A DNA stretch of 64,000 nucleotides from Enterococcus_D sp050529585 (GTDB taxonomy: Bacteria; Bacillota; Bacilli; Lactobacillales; Enterococcaceae). Where the stretch lies: NCBI RefSeq assembly GCF_050529585.1, contig NZ_CP172882.1, forward strand, positions 2,666,001 through 2,730,000. Reading direction: 5' to 3'. Shown in pieces: positions 43,694 to 51,096 of this stretch. The position numbers and the translations under genes are program-made. Positions within the stretch are counted from its first letter, which is position 1. Each line of letters opens with the position of its first letter. Below the pieces are notes generated by a model. It searched no databases and had not been told where the DNA came from. It saw only the letters and a program-made list of their open reading frames with translations.

Positions 43694-45115
43694 TCATTTT
43701 TCCATTTGATCATCTCTTATTAACACGCCTTCTGACAAACGAACGATTTGCGGACAAGTCCTTTGCAGAAACTCCTGATCATGACTGATGACCACCAAGA
43801 GGTCAACTTCTTGGGAGACTTGATGGATCAAGGTACTAACTGCTTCCATTTGTCGCAGATCCAATCCACTGGTCGGTTCATCAAAAAACAACAAACGTTT
43901 GCCAGATAACAAGGCGCTCCCAATCGCCACACGCTGTTTTTCTCCACCTGACAAGCTTTGCGGATGACGTTTCAAGAGCTTAGCCAATCCCAATAAAGAA
44001 ACGACTCGCTCAAAATCCGCTTGCTTTTCAGCTCTGACCAGCAATTCTTTTTCGACCGTTTCAAAAAACAACTGTAAGTTGACATCTTGCATCACAAGAA
44101 AACTGTTTTGCAGCAATTGTTTTTGCGTCCATGGCTGTCCATTCATTTGAAAGGAGGTCTTCGGTGCTTTCTTCAAACCTGACAGCACTTGGACCATTGT
44201 CGATTTGCCAGCGCCGTTTGGTCCGGTGATGCCTATCACTTGTTTCATCGGCAAGACCAGCTCAGGGATTGCAACGGCCCATGGGCGTGTATGTCTCTTT
44301 TGGCTTTGTTTGACTTTCAATCCTTTGATCGTCAACACATGGCTCGACACGCCAAGAGTCGGATGATCATGATCCGCGATGGGCTCTTGCAACTGCCTTA
44401 AGCCTAGATCATGGATCTGCTGCGGACTGAATGCGGCCATTTCTTTTGCTGGATATACCCCTTTGATCTGCCCTTTTTCCAGCAAACAATAGTGATCCGC
44501 CAAAGCAGTCAGATAGGCCAAGCGATGTTCTGCGATCACCAACGTTTTTCCTTGACGCTTCAACACTGTCAGCGCATGGACCAACTTAGCCACAGCCACA
44601 TCATCCAGATTGCTTGAAGGTTCATCTAGCAAAAACAAATCATGTGGCAGCATCGCAGCTGCAGCCAACGCCACCAACTGCTGTTCTCCTCCAGATAAGT
44701 CAAAGACACTTGCAGACAGTAAATGGGTGATGTCAAATTGGCAGGCGATTTCCTGGATGCGCTGACGAATCAATCGGGGCTCAATGCCGGCATTCTCCAT
44801 CGAGAATGCCAATTCAGCGTAGACATCTGTAGTAAAAAATTGTGTTTTAGGATTCTGAAATACAACCCCGATTTTTTGCGCATAGGTGGAAAAATCAGCC
44901 ACCGGCAATGAAATCTCATCGACTTGGATCTCACCGCTGACCGTTGCTGGGTATAGTTCTGGGATCAAGCCATTCAATACATTCAGCAGCGTCGATTTTC
45001 CACTTCCGCTAGCACCGCAGAGTACGATCACTTCTCCTGATTGGATCGTCAGAGAAAGATCTGTCAACACTTGTCGTTTCTCTCGTATCACTTGGACATG
45101 CGCCAATCGAATCAT
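43694..45115 (-). CDS. ECF transporter ATPase with two fused ABC domains
   Basis: The 473-aa protein carries two complete ABC modules: GASGSGKSTLLNVL / LSGGEQQLVALAA / LFLLDEPSSNLD (residues about 35-180), and GPNGAGKSTMVQVL / LSGGEKQRVAIGS / LLFFDEPTSGLD (about 285-425). Such fused pairs energise energy-coupling-factor vitamin or metal importers (YkoD type). ATG 45115 overlaps the stop of the T-component gene (ATGA), and AGGAAGGG lies upstream; the longer frame from 45178 is not supported. It acts with the T component and the S component encoded just upstream. Confidence 0.93.
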   Translation of the reverse strand: MIRLAHVQVIREKRQVLTDLSLTIQSGEVIVLCGASGSGKSTLLNVLNGLIPELYPATVSGEIQVDEISLPVADFSTYAQKIGVVFQNPKTQFFTTDVYAELAFSMENAGIEPRLIRQRIQEIACQFDITHLLSASVFDLSGGEQQLVALAAAAMLPHDLFLLDEPSSNLDDVAVAKLVHALTVLKRQGKTLVIAEHRLAYLTALADHYCLLEKGQIKGVYPAKEMAAFSPQQIHDLGLRQLQEPIADHDHPTLGVSSHVLTIKGLKVKQSQKRHTRPWAVAIPELVLPMKQVIGITGPNGAGKSTMVQVLSGLKKAPKTSFQMNGQPWTQKQLLQNSFLVMQDVNLQLFFETVEKELLVRAEKQADFERVVSLLGLAKLLKRHPQSLSGGEKQRVAIGSALLSGKRLLFFDEPTSGLDLRQMEAVSTLIHQVSQEVDLLVVISHDQEFLQRTCPQIVRLSEGVLIRDDQMEK

Positions 45116-45807
45116 GCAAGCCACACCCTTCCTAGCAAAAATCCCCCCAGAACCAACAATACAAGCCCATCGCGCCACTGCAGCTTTTGATCATAGACAG
45201 TTGTGTGCCGCGTATCCGTTGCCAGCCCGCGAACCAAAGCAGTCGCTGATAATTCAGTTGTGGTCTTTTCCGCGGACATCAATAATGGAATCAAGAGGTA
45301 CTCTAGTGATTGGACAGGGTGTACGAACAAAGATACCCCCGTCACCCCGATTCCCCGCAACCGCATTGCTTGTCGGATTCGTTTAAAATCTTGGATCAAT
45401 GTCGGGAAAAACCGAAACAAAACAGCCAGTGGAACCAATAAGACATTTGGCAGATGAATTTTTTGCAAAGCCGCCATCCATTCACTATTGCGCGTACCAC
45501 TGACCGCAAACACTGCCGCCATGATCGTTGGCAATAGGCGCCGATAGCCGACCGAGAAGAAATCAAGCAGCAGCAACCATACATGCTCGCCTTGGGCAAA
45601 TAATTGCTGATCTGTCCAGGTCAAAAATAAGAACAGCAAGTATAAGGTAATACCTTTTTTCCAGAAACCACTCCACACAAACAGCAGGAAGAGGAATGTC
45701 ACGAATAGACATTCCTCTTCCCAGCGAATGGGAATCATCATTGTTAAGCTAGCGAAAAGAATCACCGCTAATTTGGTACGGGGATCAAAAACTGATTTAT
45801 TCACCAC
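45112..45807 (-). CDS. ECF transporter transmembrane (T) component
   Basis: This 231-aa membrane protein of the CbiQ/EcfT family has five to six helices and the coupling motifs that bind the ATPases, seen as RQAMRLRGIG (near residue 145) and SATALVRGL (near residue 190). The opening DPRTKLAVILFASL is characteristic. The start is GTG at 45807 (a second GTG follows directly) after AAAGGA. It lies 12 bp after the S-component gene and overlaps the ATPase gene by 4 bp, forming an S-T-A operon. Confidence 0.9.
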   Translation of the reverse strand: MVNKSVFDPRTKLAVILFASLTMMIPIRWEEECLFVTFLFLLFVWSGFWKKGITLYLLFLFLTWTDQQLFAQGEHVWLLLLDFFSVGYRRLLPTIMAAVFAVSGTRNSEWMAALQKIHLPNVLLVPLAVLFRFFPTLIQDFKRIRQAMRLRGIGVTGVSLFVHPVQSLEYLLIPLLMSAEKTTTELSATALVRGLATDTRHTTVYDQKLQWRDGLVLLVLGGFLLGRVWLA

Positions 45808-45819
45808 ATGTCATCCTTT

Positions 45820-46410
45820 TTATCCTTGATCGGCAGATCGAAAATGTTTGTCGTATAAACGACTGCCTATAAATAAGCCGGCAACGGCAGCAACCAAGAC
45901 TGCTGCTGCACATATCGCAAACATTGCTGTTGTTGTATGCACAAAGACACCATTGATATACGCATCATCTTTTCCACGCGCAATCAATGAGTCAATATAG
46001 GCATTTTTCATAAACCATAAAGGCAAAATCGGCCCCATTAATCCAAAACTAAAGACAATATAACTAGCCATGATCTTTACTTGTGTTTGCAATCTTGTTC
46101 GGTAAAGAATCAAATCTGCCCCCAACGCACAAATCATATTCGGCAAAAATGCCAATGGAAAATGGCCTGAAATCAAAAAAAAGAGCCCGACAACGGTACC
46201 CATAATGGTGATTGCGCCAAATTTTGGTACTTTGTGTAATAAAATAAGATAAATCACACCCGAAAATAATGCCGTTACTGCTGGAATAAATAAATTATGA
46301 AAACCAGGAATCACAAACCGTAAAATCAATAAACAGACACTCATCAATAGAAAGTAAATAGCCGTATAAATCCCGATTGCAATCAAATCTTGTACCTTTA
46401 ACTTCTTCAC
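45820..46410 (-). CDS. ECF transporter substrate-binding (S) component, MptD-like family
   Basis: The 196-aa membrane protein has six hydrophobic helices and resembles the MptD/Trep_Strep group of putative S components: LIAIGIYTAIYFLLM at the start, GAITIMGTVVGLFFLISGH in the middle and a C-terminal VAGLFIGSRLYDKHF. The start is GTG at 46410, 10 bp after GAAAGGAG; the frame extending to 46539 runs through that site and the leader hairpin. The substrate is unknown. No TPP riboswitch or other recognised riboswitch precedes it. Confidence 0.85.
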   Translation of the reverse strand: MKKLKVQDLIAIGIYTAIYFLLMSVCLLILRFVIPGFHNLFIPAVTALFSGVIYLILLHKVPKFGAITIMGTVVGLFFLISGHFPLAFLPNMICALGADLILYRTRLQTQVKIMASYIVFSFGLMGPILPLWFMKNAYIDSLIARGKDDAYINGVFVHTTTAMFAICAAAVLVAAVAGLFIGSRLYDKHFRSADQG

Positions 46411-46432
46411 TGTTGATACGCTCCTTCTTTCA

Positions 46433-46463
46433 AACAGAGATAAACATTTGAACCATCTCTGTT
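46433..46463 (-). promoter_or_regulatory. Hairpin in the ECF operon leader
   Basis: AACAGAGAT/ATCTCTGTT forms a perfect 9-bp stem with a 13-nt loop just before the ribosome binding site of the S-component gene. A second small hairpin (CTTTG-TAA-CAAAG) lies upstream, near an extended -10 box (TATGCTATACT). There is no T-run, so it is not a terminator. Confidence 0.45.
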
Positions 46464-46620
46464 CGCTAACCAAACTCTTTGTTACAAAGCTTGAGTATAG
46501 CATAGAAAGGGACAAACCAAATGGAGATATGCTCATCATTCCCCTACAATTGTTGCATCCCCTTTGGTTACGCTTAAATCACTAAGTACCAATACAAGAC
46601 ATCAACACCTATCAACCACA

Positions 46621-46690
46621 AAAAAAACCTCACTCAAAAAGAGTGAGGACATTGATTATTTGCTTAAAGCGTCTTTTGCTTGGTCAGCCA
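46621..46690. repeat. Left 70-bp repeat (attL-like)
   Basis: This copy is identical to 48111-48180. It includes the terminator hairpin CCTCACTC/GAGTGAGG and 35 bp of rplT 3' coding sequence that is no longer joined to a gene. Identity stops at 46691, where the sequence changes from the rplT reading to GAAAATAG. Confidence 0.9.
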
Positions 46691-46771
46691 GAAAATAGAT
46701 TTAATAGGGTTTACTAGCATTTAAAACAAGCCGATAATATCAATCTTTAGAACATAGTCATTTACCAGAAT

Positions 46772-46819
46772 CTAAGTCGGTTTATATTTATTCTGGGTCA
46801 AGTCTGGGTCAAAATTTTT
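46772..46819 (-). pseudogene. Possible integrase C-terminal remnant with 11-bp tandem repeat
   Basis: A minus-strand frame reads MKNFDPDLTQNKYKPT and ends at a TAG at 46774-46772, about 80 bp from the left repeat, where an integrase gene would be expected to end. Tandem TCTGGGTCAAG/TCTGGGTCAAA (46792-46813) lies in it and could be an arm-type binding site. The frame is closed by a stop just upstream, so no integrase is left. The identification is weak. Confidence 0.3.
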
Positions 46820-46859
46820 CATCTAACGTGGAACCACCGTTCACTTTGTGGGCGGTTTT

Positions 46860-47381
46860 TTAGTACCACCTTGTAGCTAAAATCTTACTACTACGCATAT
46901 TGGTATATTTTTGCTTTCTTGAATAATGAAGAGTTGCCAAACGATAACAATCCTGTTCAATATCTCTTTTTACACCAAGAACCACCTCGCCATTTCCTTT
47001 TCTCTCGGAAAATACCAAAGTAAGCTTCATTGGGTTGGGTTTTAAATTGTCAGTAGGATAGAATACGCGCCCTTCAGCATTATACAGAAATTGTCCCAAA
47101 TAGCTATAGCAGCCAATTCTCTCTTTAATGTTATAAAATTTGAACTCCTGCGTTTTCCTAATTTGTTCATACTCCAATTGTTCTAATTTAATCATCTTGC
47201 ATAATTCAGTAGCACTTTTTCCATGAATACAATAGTGCAATCCCAATAAATGTGGAAAGTTATTCTCTTCCATCTTGATTTTTATCATGGAAATCTTTTT
47301 ATAGTTCGTTGTCATTTCTACTGATTTATTAGAAAAATTAGTATTGTAATCATTCAGTAATTCATTTAAGTTAGGCTGCAA
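46860..47381 (-). CDS. Phage-type nuclease-like protein (PBECR4-like), TTG start
   Basis: The 173-aa product resembles the phage Barnase-EndoU-ColicinE5-RelE-like nuclease group (PBECR4 type): FPHLLGLHYC near residue 43, the central helical part, KPNPMKLTLVF near residue 115, VVLGVKRD near residue 133, and a C-terminal LATLHYSRKQKYTNMRSSKI. This assignment is from memory of motif order and is moderate. I choose TTG 47381 because AGGAG lies 8 bp upstream; the frame up to 47420 runs through the terminator of the structured RNA. It is the only protein gene of the island and follows the RNA directly, as toxins do in type III toxin-antitoxin loci. No other partner is seen. Confidence 0.6.
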   Translation of the reverse strand: MQPNLNELLNDYNTNFSNKSVEMTTNYKKISMIKIKMEENNFPHLLGLHYCIHGKSATELCKMIKLEQLEYEQIRKTQEFKFYNIKERIGCYSYLGQFLYNAEGRVFYPTDNLKPNPMKLTLVFSERKGNGEVVLGVKRDIEQDCYRLATLHYSRKQKYTNMRSSKILATRWY

Positions 47382-47397
47382 TTTACTTTCTCCTAAA

Positions 47398-47599
47398 ATA
47401 AAAAGGAGTGCTAGAAGCACCCCTCTAATATGTACTTGGCAGCATGAGACAAGTCTCTCATGGGGACTTACGCAATGATATAAGGCCTCACGCAGGCAAC
47501 ACGACTGCCAACGGTCGTATCTCTACAAGTTTGTAGACTTAGCGCGCTGGACTAGACAGACAAGGTTTAATTGTCAGTTAGGAAGATAGCTAATCTTCA
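47398..47599 (-). ncRNA. Unidentified structured RNA of about 200 nt upstream of the nuclease-like gene
   Basis: The RNA would start near 47599 and end in a terminator (GGGGTGC-TTCTA-GCACTCC then TTTTTATTTT, 47425-47395). Its order of elements is a 5' hairpin GAAGAT/ATCTTC, GACAA/TTGTC, CTACA/TGTAG, a closing helix TTGGCAG/CTGCCAA around a multi-branch region with GCCT/AGGC, CTTA/TAAG and CATGAGA/TCTCATG. The last hairpin's loop GACTTG can pair with two upstream TAAGTC segments, suggesting a pseudoknot. No known RNA family is recognised. Confidence 0.55.
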
Positions 47600-47604
47600 T
47601 GATT

Positions 47605-47633
47605 AGAATAACATCATTATCAACCTTCGTCAA
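47605..47633 (-). promoter_or_regulatory. Promoter of the structured RNA
   Basis: TTGACG (47633-47628), 17 bp and TATTCT (47610-47605) form a good sigma-A promoter on the minus strand, 5-6 bp before the first RNA hairpin. Confidence 0.65.
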
Positions 47634-47689
47634 TTGAAAGAAATCGAAAAAACACTGCTTTTGAAGCAATACGAAGTAATATAAGACAT

Positions 47690-47711
47690 GAAAAACCACC
47701 CATTGGGTGGT
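47690..47711 (-). terminator. Terminator upstream of the RNA promoter
   Basis: ACCACCCAATGGGTGGT forms a 7-bp stem and is followed by TTTTTC on the minus strand. It would insulate the RNA promoter from transcripts that enter from the rplT side. Confidence 0.65.
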
Positions 47712-48110
47712 ATACTTACCAAAATTATCAGTCAAAAAAATGTTAAAAATAACAAAAAATTCAATCAAATTGCTAACTAGAGGCTATTATCAATTTTGAT
47801 ACTCGCCTTGATTAACAGACCGTTAACTTCTTCACGCTCTATTAATCCGGTAACGGAGATTACTGACAATAAAAGCTATAGTGGACTGTTTGCCCCATCG
47901 GGCTCACATATCGGATCTTAGTGGTCTCTCATTTCGAGTGGAAAGCACGAAAAAAATGGCTCAAATAATTTTTTGGTCCCTCTTTCAGTTGCGCTTACCA
48001 AGGACCTATTTTTACAACAAAAATAAGATCCAGCTAAACAATTTATTTCACTGAATCAGACTTAATTTTTCAGTTGAATTTGTCTCCACCAAAGCTAAAT
48101 GTCAAAGAAC
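47712..48110. other. Non-coding right part of the island
   Basis: No reading frame with a ribosome binding site is seen. Short hairpins occur, such as TCCG-GTAA-CGGA near 47846-47857, GCCC-CATC-GGGC near 47892-47903, and GGTCC...GGACC at 47975-48006. The stretch is AT-rich and unlike the flanking genes. It could hold a further RNA or integration sites, but nothing is recognised. Confidence 0.4.
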
Positions 48111-48180
48111 AAAAAAACCTCACTCAAAAAGAGTGAGGACATTGATTATTTGCTTAAAGCGTCTTTTGCTTGGTCAGCCA
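48111..48180. repeat. Right 70-bp repeat (attR-like), including the rplT terminator
   Basis: Bases 48111-48145 hold the rplT terminator (CCTCACTC-TTTTT-GAGTGAGG followed by seven T on the minus strand) and 48146-48180 the last 35 bp of rplT. The segment is identical to 46621-46690. Confidence 0.9.
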
Positions 48181-48505
48181 ATGCAGTAAATGCTGTTGCA
48201 TCGTTTACAGCCAAGTCAGCTAACATTTTGCGGTTGATGTCGATTTCAGATAATTTCAAACCGTGCATCAATTTTGAGTAGCTTAAGCCATTCATACGAG
48301 CCGCTGCGTTGATACGCGCGATCCATAATTTACGGAAGTCGCGTTTCTTTTGACGACGATCGCGATATGCGTAACTGTATGATTTCATTACTTGTTCTTT
48401 TGCTGTTTTAAATAAAGTGTGTTTAGAACCGTAGTAACCTTTTGCTAATTTAAGCACTTTTTTACGACGTTTACGAGTTACTGTTCCACCTTTAACACGT
48501 GCCAT
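48146..48505 (-). CDS. rplT: 50S ribosomal protein L20
   Basis: L20 is an early-assembly 23S rRNA-binding protein. The 119-aa sequence MARVKGGTVTRKRRKK.. AKGYYGSKHTLFKTAKEQVMKS.. NGLSYSKLMHGL is canonical and full length. It is the last gene of infC-rpmI-rplT. In Firmicutes L20 represses this operon by binding the infC leader. The last 35 bp of the gene serve as the integration target of the adjacent island, yet the protein is intact because the island carries the same sequence. Confidence 0.98.
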   Translation of the reverse strand: MARVKGGTVTRKRRKKVLKLAKGYYGSKHTLFKTAKEQVMKSYSYAYRDRRQKKRDFRKLWIARINAAARMNGLSYSKLMHGLKLSEIDINRKMLADLAVNDATAFTALADQAKDALSK

Positions 48506-48567
48506 GTATAATTCCTCCTAATTTGAAAATCACTCATTATTTGTATACGTAAAGACTGGTGACGCAA

Positions 48568-48768
48568 TTATTTCATGCGTGCTAATTGTTGACGGATACG
48601 TTTGTAATCGCCAGCTGAAACCATTGAAGCTTTACGCAATTGACGACGTTGTTTTTTTGTTTTGCCGTGGAAACGGTGACTAGTAAATGCACGGAAGCGT
48701 TTCAATCCGCCGCCGCCAGTACGTTTGACGCGTTTTGCTAATCCGCGGTGTGTTTTTTGTTTTGGCAT
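48568..48768 (-). CDS. rpmI: 50S ribosomal protein L35
   Basis: This 66-aa basic protein of the large subunit reads MPKQKTHRGLAKRVKRTG and ends with GDYKRIRQQLARMK, as expected for L35. The start at 48768 follows GAGGAAATTAGTT; the longer frame from 48786 is not supported. It lies between infC and rplT with 62 bp to rplT, and shares the L20-type leader control. Confidence 0.97.
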   Translation of the reverse strand: MPKQKTHRGLAKRVKRTGGGGLKRFRAFTSHRFHGKTKKQRRQLRKASMVSAGDYKRIRQQLARMK

Positions 48769-48828
48769 AACTAATTTCCTCCTCAAAATCTTTCGTTATC
48801 TGACTTTAAACTGAAACTCAGTGAGTCA

Positions 48829-49350
48829 TTATTTATCGTTTTTTGGTGCTAATACTAAGAACATACTGCGGCCATCCATTTTGGGCTTTTGCTCAACGGT
48901 TGCCAAATCAGTCGTTTCTTCAGCTAAACGATCCAACACTTTCTGACCAATTTCTTTATGGGTAATGGCACGGCCTTTGAAACGGATAGAAGCTTTCACT
49001 TTATCGCCTTTTTCAAGGAATTTACGTGCATTACGCAATTTTGTGTTGAAATCATTCACATCGATCGTTGGACTTAAACGAACCTCTTTGATACTGATTA
49101 CTTTTTGTTTCTTACGCGCTTCGCGGTCTTTCTTTTGTTGCTCGAAACGGTATTTTCCGTAATCCATAATTCTTGCTACTGGCGGTTTTGCATTTGGTGC
49201 CACCAATACCACGTCAAGGTTTGCTCGTTCTGCAATTTGCAATGCTTCAGCTTTACTCTTTACACCAAGTTGTTCGCCGTTTTGATCAATCAAACGCAAT
49301 TCACGTGCACGAATGCCGTCGTTTACCATCATATCCTTTGCTATGGTCAT
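48829..49350 (-). CDS. infC: Translation initiation factor IF-3
   Basis: IF-3 binds the 30S subunit and proofreads start-codon choice. The 173-aa chain has VNDGIRARELRLIDQNGEQLG, the linker EQQKKDREARKKQK, and the C-terminal RFKGRAITHKEIGQKVLDR. The ATG at 49350 lies only 3 bp after GGAGG. An ATA at 49344, 9 bp after GGAGG, is an equally good or better placed start, and infC often uses rare start codons for autoregulation. The coordinates give the longer form. The operon is preceded by an L20-type leader. Confidence 0.97.
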   Translation of the reverse strand: MTIAKDMMVNDGIRARELRLIDQNGEQLGVKSKAEALQIAERANLDVVLVAPNAKPPVARIMDYGKYRFEQQKKDREARKKQKVISIKEVRLSPTIDVNDFNTKLRNARKFLEKGDKVKASIRFKGRAITHKEIGQKVLDRLAEETTDLATVEQKPKMDGRSMFLVLAPKNDK

Positions 49351-49369
49351 TCACCTCCGAGTTTTTTGA

Positions 49370-49527
49370 GAGAAAGAAAAGCTTGTCGATTCGAAATCAG
49401 ACAATAAAAAAACGAGTTCTTCACGAACCCGCACGTACTCCATACAAATAAATGATTGGAATCCTATTCTGCCCAGCAAGATATTCACTCAGGCGAGAAG
49501 CGGGTGCTTCTACTTTTATTTCTCAAC
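49370..49527 (-). promoter_or_regulatory. L20-type leader/attenuator of infC-rpmI-rplT
   Basis: The leader contains AGAAGCACCCGCTTCT followed by CGCCTGAG, the hallmark of the Firmicutes L20 leader, and ends in a terminator hairpin CGGGTTC/GAACTCG with seven T (49431-49406) about 55 bp before infC. L20 binding is expected to favour termination. Confidence 0.85.
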
Positions 49528-49533
49528 TCTTAT

Positions 49534-49562
49534 AGTATACAAGCTTTCAAAACACTTGTCAA
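49534..49562 (-). promoter_or_regulatory. Promoter of infC-rpmI-rplT
   Basis: TTGACA (49562-49557), a 17-bp spacer and TATACT (49539-49534) form a consensus-like sigma-A promoter directly before the L20-type leader. Confidence 0.88.
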
Positions 49563-49570
49563 CGGTTATA

Positions 49571-49599
49571 ATAAAAAAACCGAGGCACGTGGCCCCGGC
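49571..49599 (-). terminator. Terminator after nox
   Basis: CCGGGGCCACGTGCCTCGG folds into a GC-rich stem with one mismatch and is followed on the minus strand by seven T. It sits immediately upstream of the infC promoter. Confidence 0.85.
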
Positions 49600-49607
49600 T
49601 ATCAATA

Positions 49608-50942
49608 TTATTCAGCTTTCAATGCAGCCATCGTAATGTAGTTGTATGGTTGGTTGAAATGCGGCAAGAAGAAGATATCAAGTAATTTCATCTTGTCGAT
49701 CGTTACGCCTTCTTCGATCGCTAATGAGAACATGTGGATACCCATCGCAATTTCAGATGTGCGTGACGCCATTTGCGCGCCTACGATGCGACGAGAGTCT
49801 TCTTCATAGACGATACGAATCTTGACAGTCGCATTTTCTTTCATAAAGCCCGGTTTTTGGGTATCTTCATAGTCAGAATACTTCACTTTCAAGCCGTTGC
49901 GTTCAGCAGCTTCTACAGATAAGCCTGTTGACACCATGTTATAACCGAAAATCGAAATCCCATTTGATCCTTGGACACCCGTTGATTCTAGAGAAGTACC
50001 ACCAATGTTGTGGGCAGCTACGATCCCTGAGCGAACCGCATTGGTTGCCAAAGCAATATACGTTGTTTGTTGTAATGCATTGGAGTATACCGTCGCACAG
50101 TCACCTACTGCATAGACATCCGCATCACTCGTTTGTTGATGGCGGTCTACTAAGTAGGCACCATTAGCAAACAATTCTAAATGATCTTTGCCTAATTCGT
50201 TGTTTGGCAAGAAACCGATCGCGTTGATGACTAGATCTACTGGGTATTCGCCGTTGTCAGTCACAACTGCTTCTACTTTATCTGTTCCTTTGTATTCACG
50301 CGCCAATTCACCGAAATGCAATTCGATACCATTATCTGCTAAATTGACATCCATATCATCCGTAAACCATTTGTCATAGTAGTTTGGCAAAGCACGCGTC
50401 GCTGCATCAAACAATAAGACGTTTTTGCCACGGCGTTTTGCCGCTTCTGCAATTTCCACACCGATGTAACCAGCACCGATGACAGCCACGTTCTTCACTT
50501 CGTCTGAAGCCAATTCTTTATCCACTGTTTGACCATCTTGGAATTTCTTCAAGAAGTGGATATTTTTCAAGTCACGCCCAGGTACTTTAGGTGAGATTGG
50601 CACTGAACCAGTCGCAATGACCACTTTGTCATACGATTCAACCACTTCTTCACCTGATTGTGTCACAGCATGGACCTCTTTTTTCTCGAAATCGATGTGA
50701 TCAACAACTGTGTCCATGTAGATTTTTGCACCCTTGGCTTCAAAGTCTTCACGTTTTGTATAAAATAATCCTTCATATGAGTCGATTTGACGTCCAACCC
50801 ATAAAGCAGTCCCACAACCTAGGTAGCTTAAATTTGTATTCCGATCGATCATAACTACTTCTTGATCTTGATAATTGTCTAATAATGTATTTGCGGCTGC
50901 GATCCCTGCATGGTTCGCACCAATGATGACTGTTTTTGTCAT
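49608..50942 (-). CDS. nox: NADH oxidase, FAD-dependent (probably water-forming)
   Basis: Nox reoxidises NADH with O2 in the cytosol. The 444-aa protein has the FAD motif VVIIGANHAGIAAANTLL-like start (MTKTVIIGANHAG), the redox Cys in SYLGCGTALWVG near residue 42, a second Rossmann motif VIGAGYIGVEIAEAAKRRG, and VYAVGDCATV near residue 280. A single redox Cys (sulphenic acid type) fits four-electron, water-forming enzymes. The start at 50942 follows GGAGG by 9 bp; the frame from 50999 is not supported. It is monocistronic, with a TATAAT -10 box just upstream. Confidence 0.93.
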   Translation of the reverse strand: MTKTVIIGANHAGIAAANTLLDNYQDQEVVMIDRNTNLSYLGCGTALWVGRQIDSYEGLFYTKREDFEAKGAKIYMDTVVDHIDFEKKEVHAVTQSGEEVVESYDKVVIATGSVPISPKVPGRDLKNIHFLKKFQDGQTVDKELASDEVKNVAVIGAGYIGVEIAEAAKRRGKNVLLFDAATRALPNYYDKWFTDDMDVNLADNGIELHFGELAREYKGTDKVEAVVTDNGEYPVDLVINAIGFLPNNELGKDHLELFANGAYLVDRHQQTSDADVYAVGDCATVYSNALQQTTYIALATNAVRSGIVAAHNIGGTSLESTGVQGSNGISIFGYNMVSTGLSVEAAERNGLKVKYSDYEDTQKPGFMKENATVKIRIVYEEDSRRIVGAQMASRTSEIAMGIHMFSLAIEEGVTIDKMKLLDIFFLPHFNQPYNYITMAALKAE

Positions 50943-51096
50943 GGAAAATTTCCTCCTTTTGTTTACATTGTCATTATAGCCAGATTGTGAAAAGAACAAC
51001 TATCAACTTTTTTTCATTTTTCAAAAAAAATGACAGTTTTCGTAAGACTAGCGTCATGTGCTGCATGAAACTGACCGATACATCACCTGGATATTC

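Larger units (their letters stand above)
46621..48180. mobile_element. Small island integrated at the 3' end of rplT
   Basis: Perfect 70-bp direct repeats bound this 1.5-kb segment. Each repeat holds the last 35 bp of rplT and the rplT terminator. The right copy completes rplT; the left is a remnant. The interior has no housekeeping gene but one 173-aa protein gene, a structured RNA, a possible integrase scrap and about 400 bp of AT-rich DNA. No intact integrase is left, so the element is a remnant or depends on a helper. Confidence 0.8.

Noticed and set aside
46411..46540. TPP or preQ1 riboswitch before the ECF operon
   Set aside because: The leader lacks the CTGAGA/THI-box or preQ1 core sequences; only simple hairpins are present.
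47398..47599. The island RNA as tmRNA, SRP RNA, RNase P RNA or a group I/II intron
   Set aside because: None of the conserved cores of these RNAs is present, and the length does not fit except for short SRP RNA, whose tetraloop motif is missing.
47398..47599. The island RNA as a classical type III antitoxin
   Set aside because: Type III antitoxins are tandem repeats of about 35 nt. No such repeats are seen here, so only the layout is similar.
47574..47768. Minus-strand frame of 64 aa in the island
   Set aside because: It spans the terminator at 47690-47711 and the RNA promoter and lacks a ribosome binding site.
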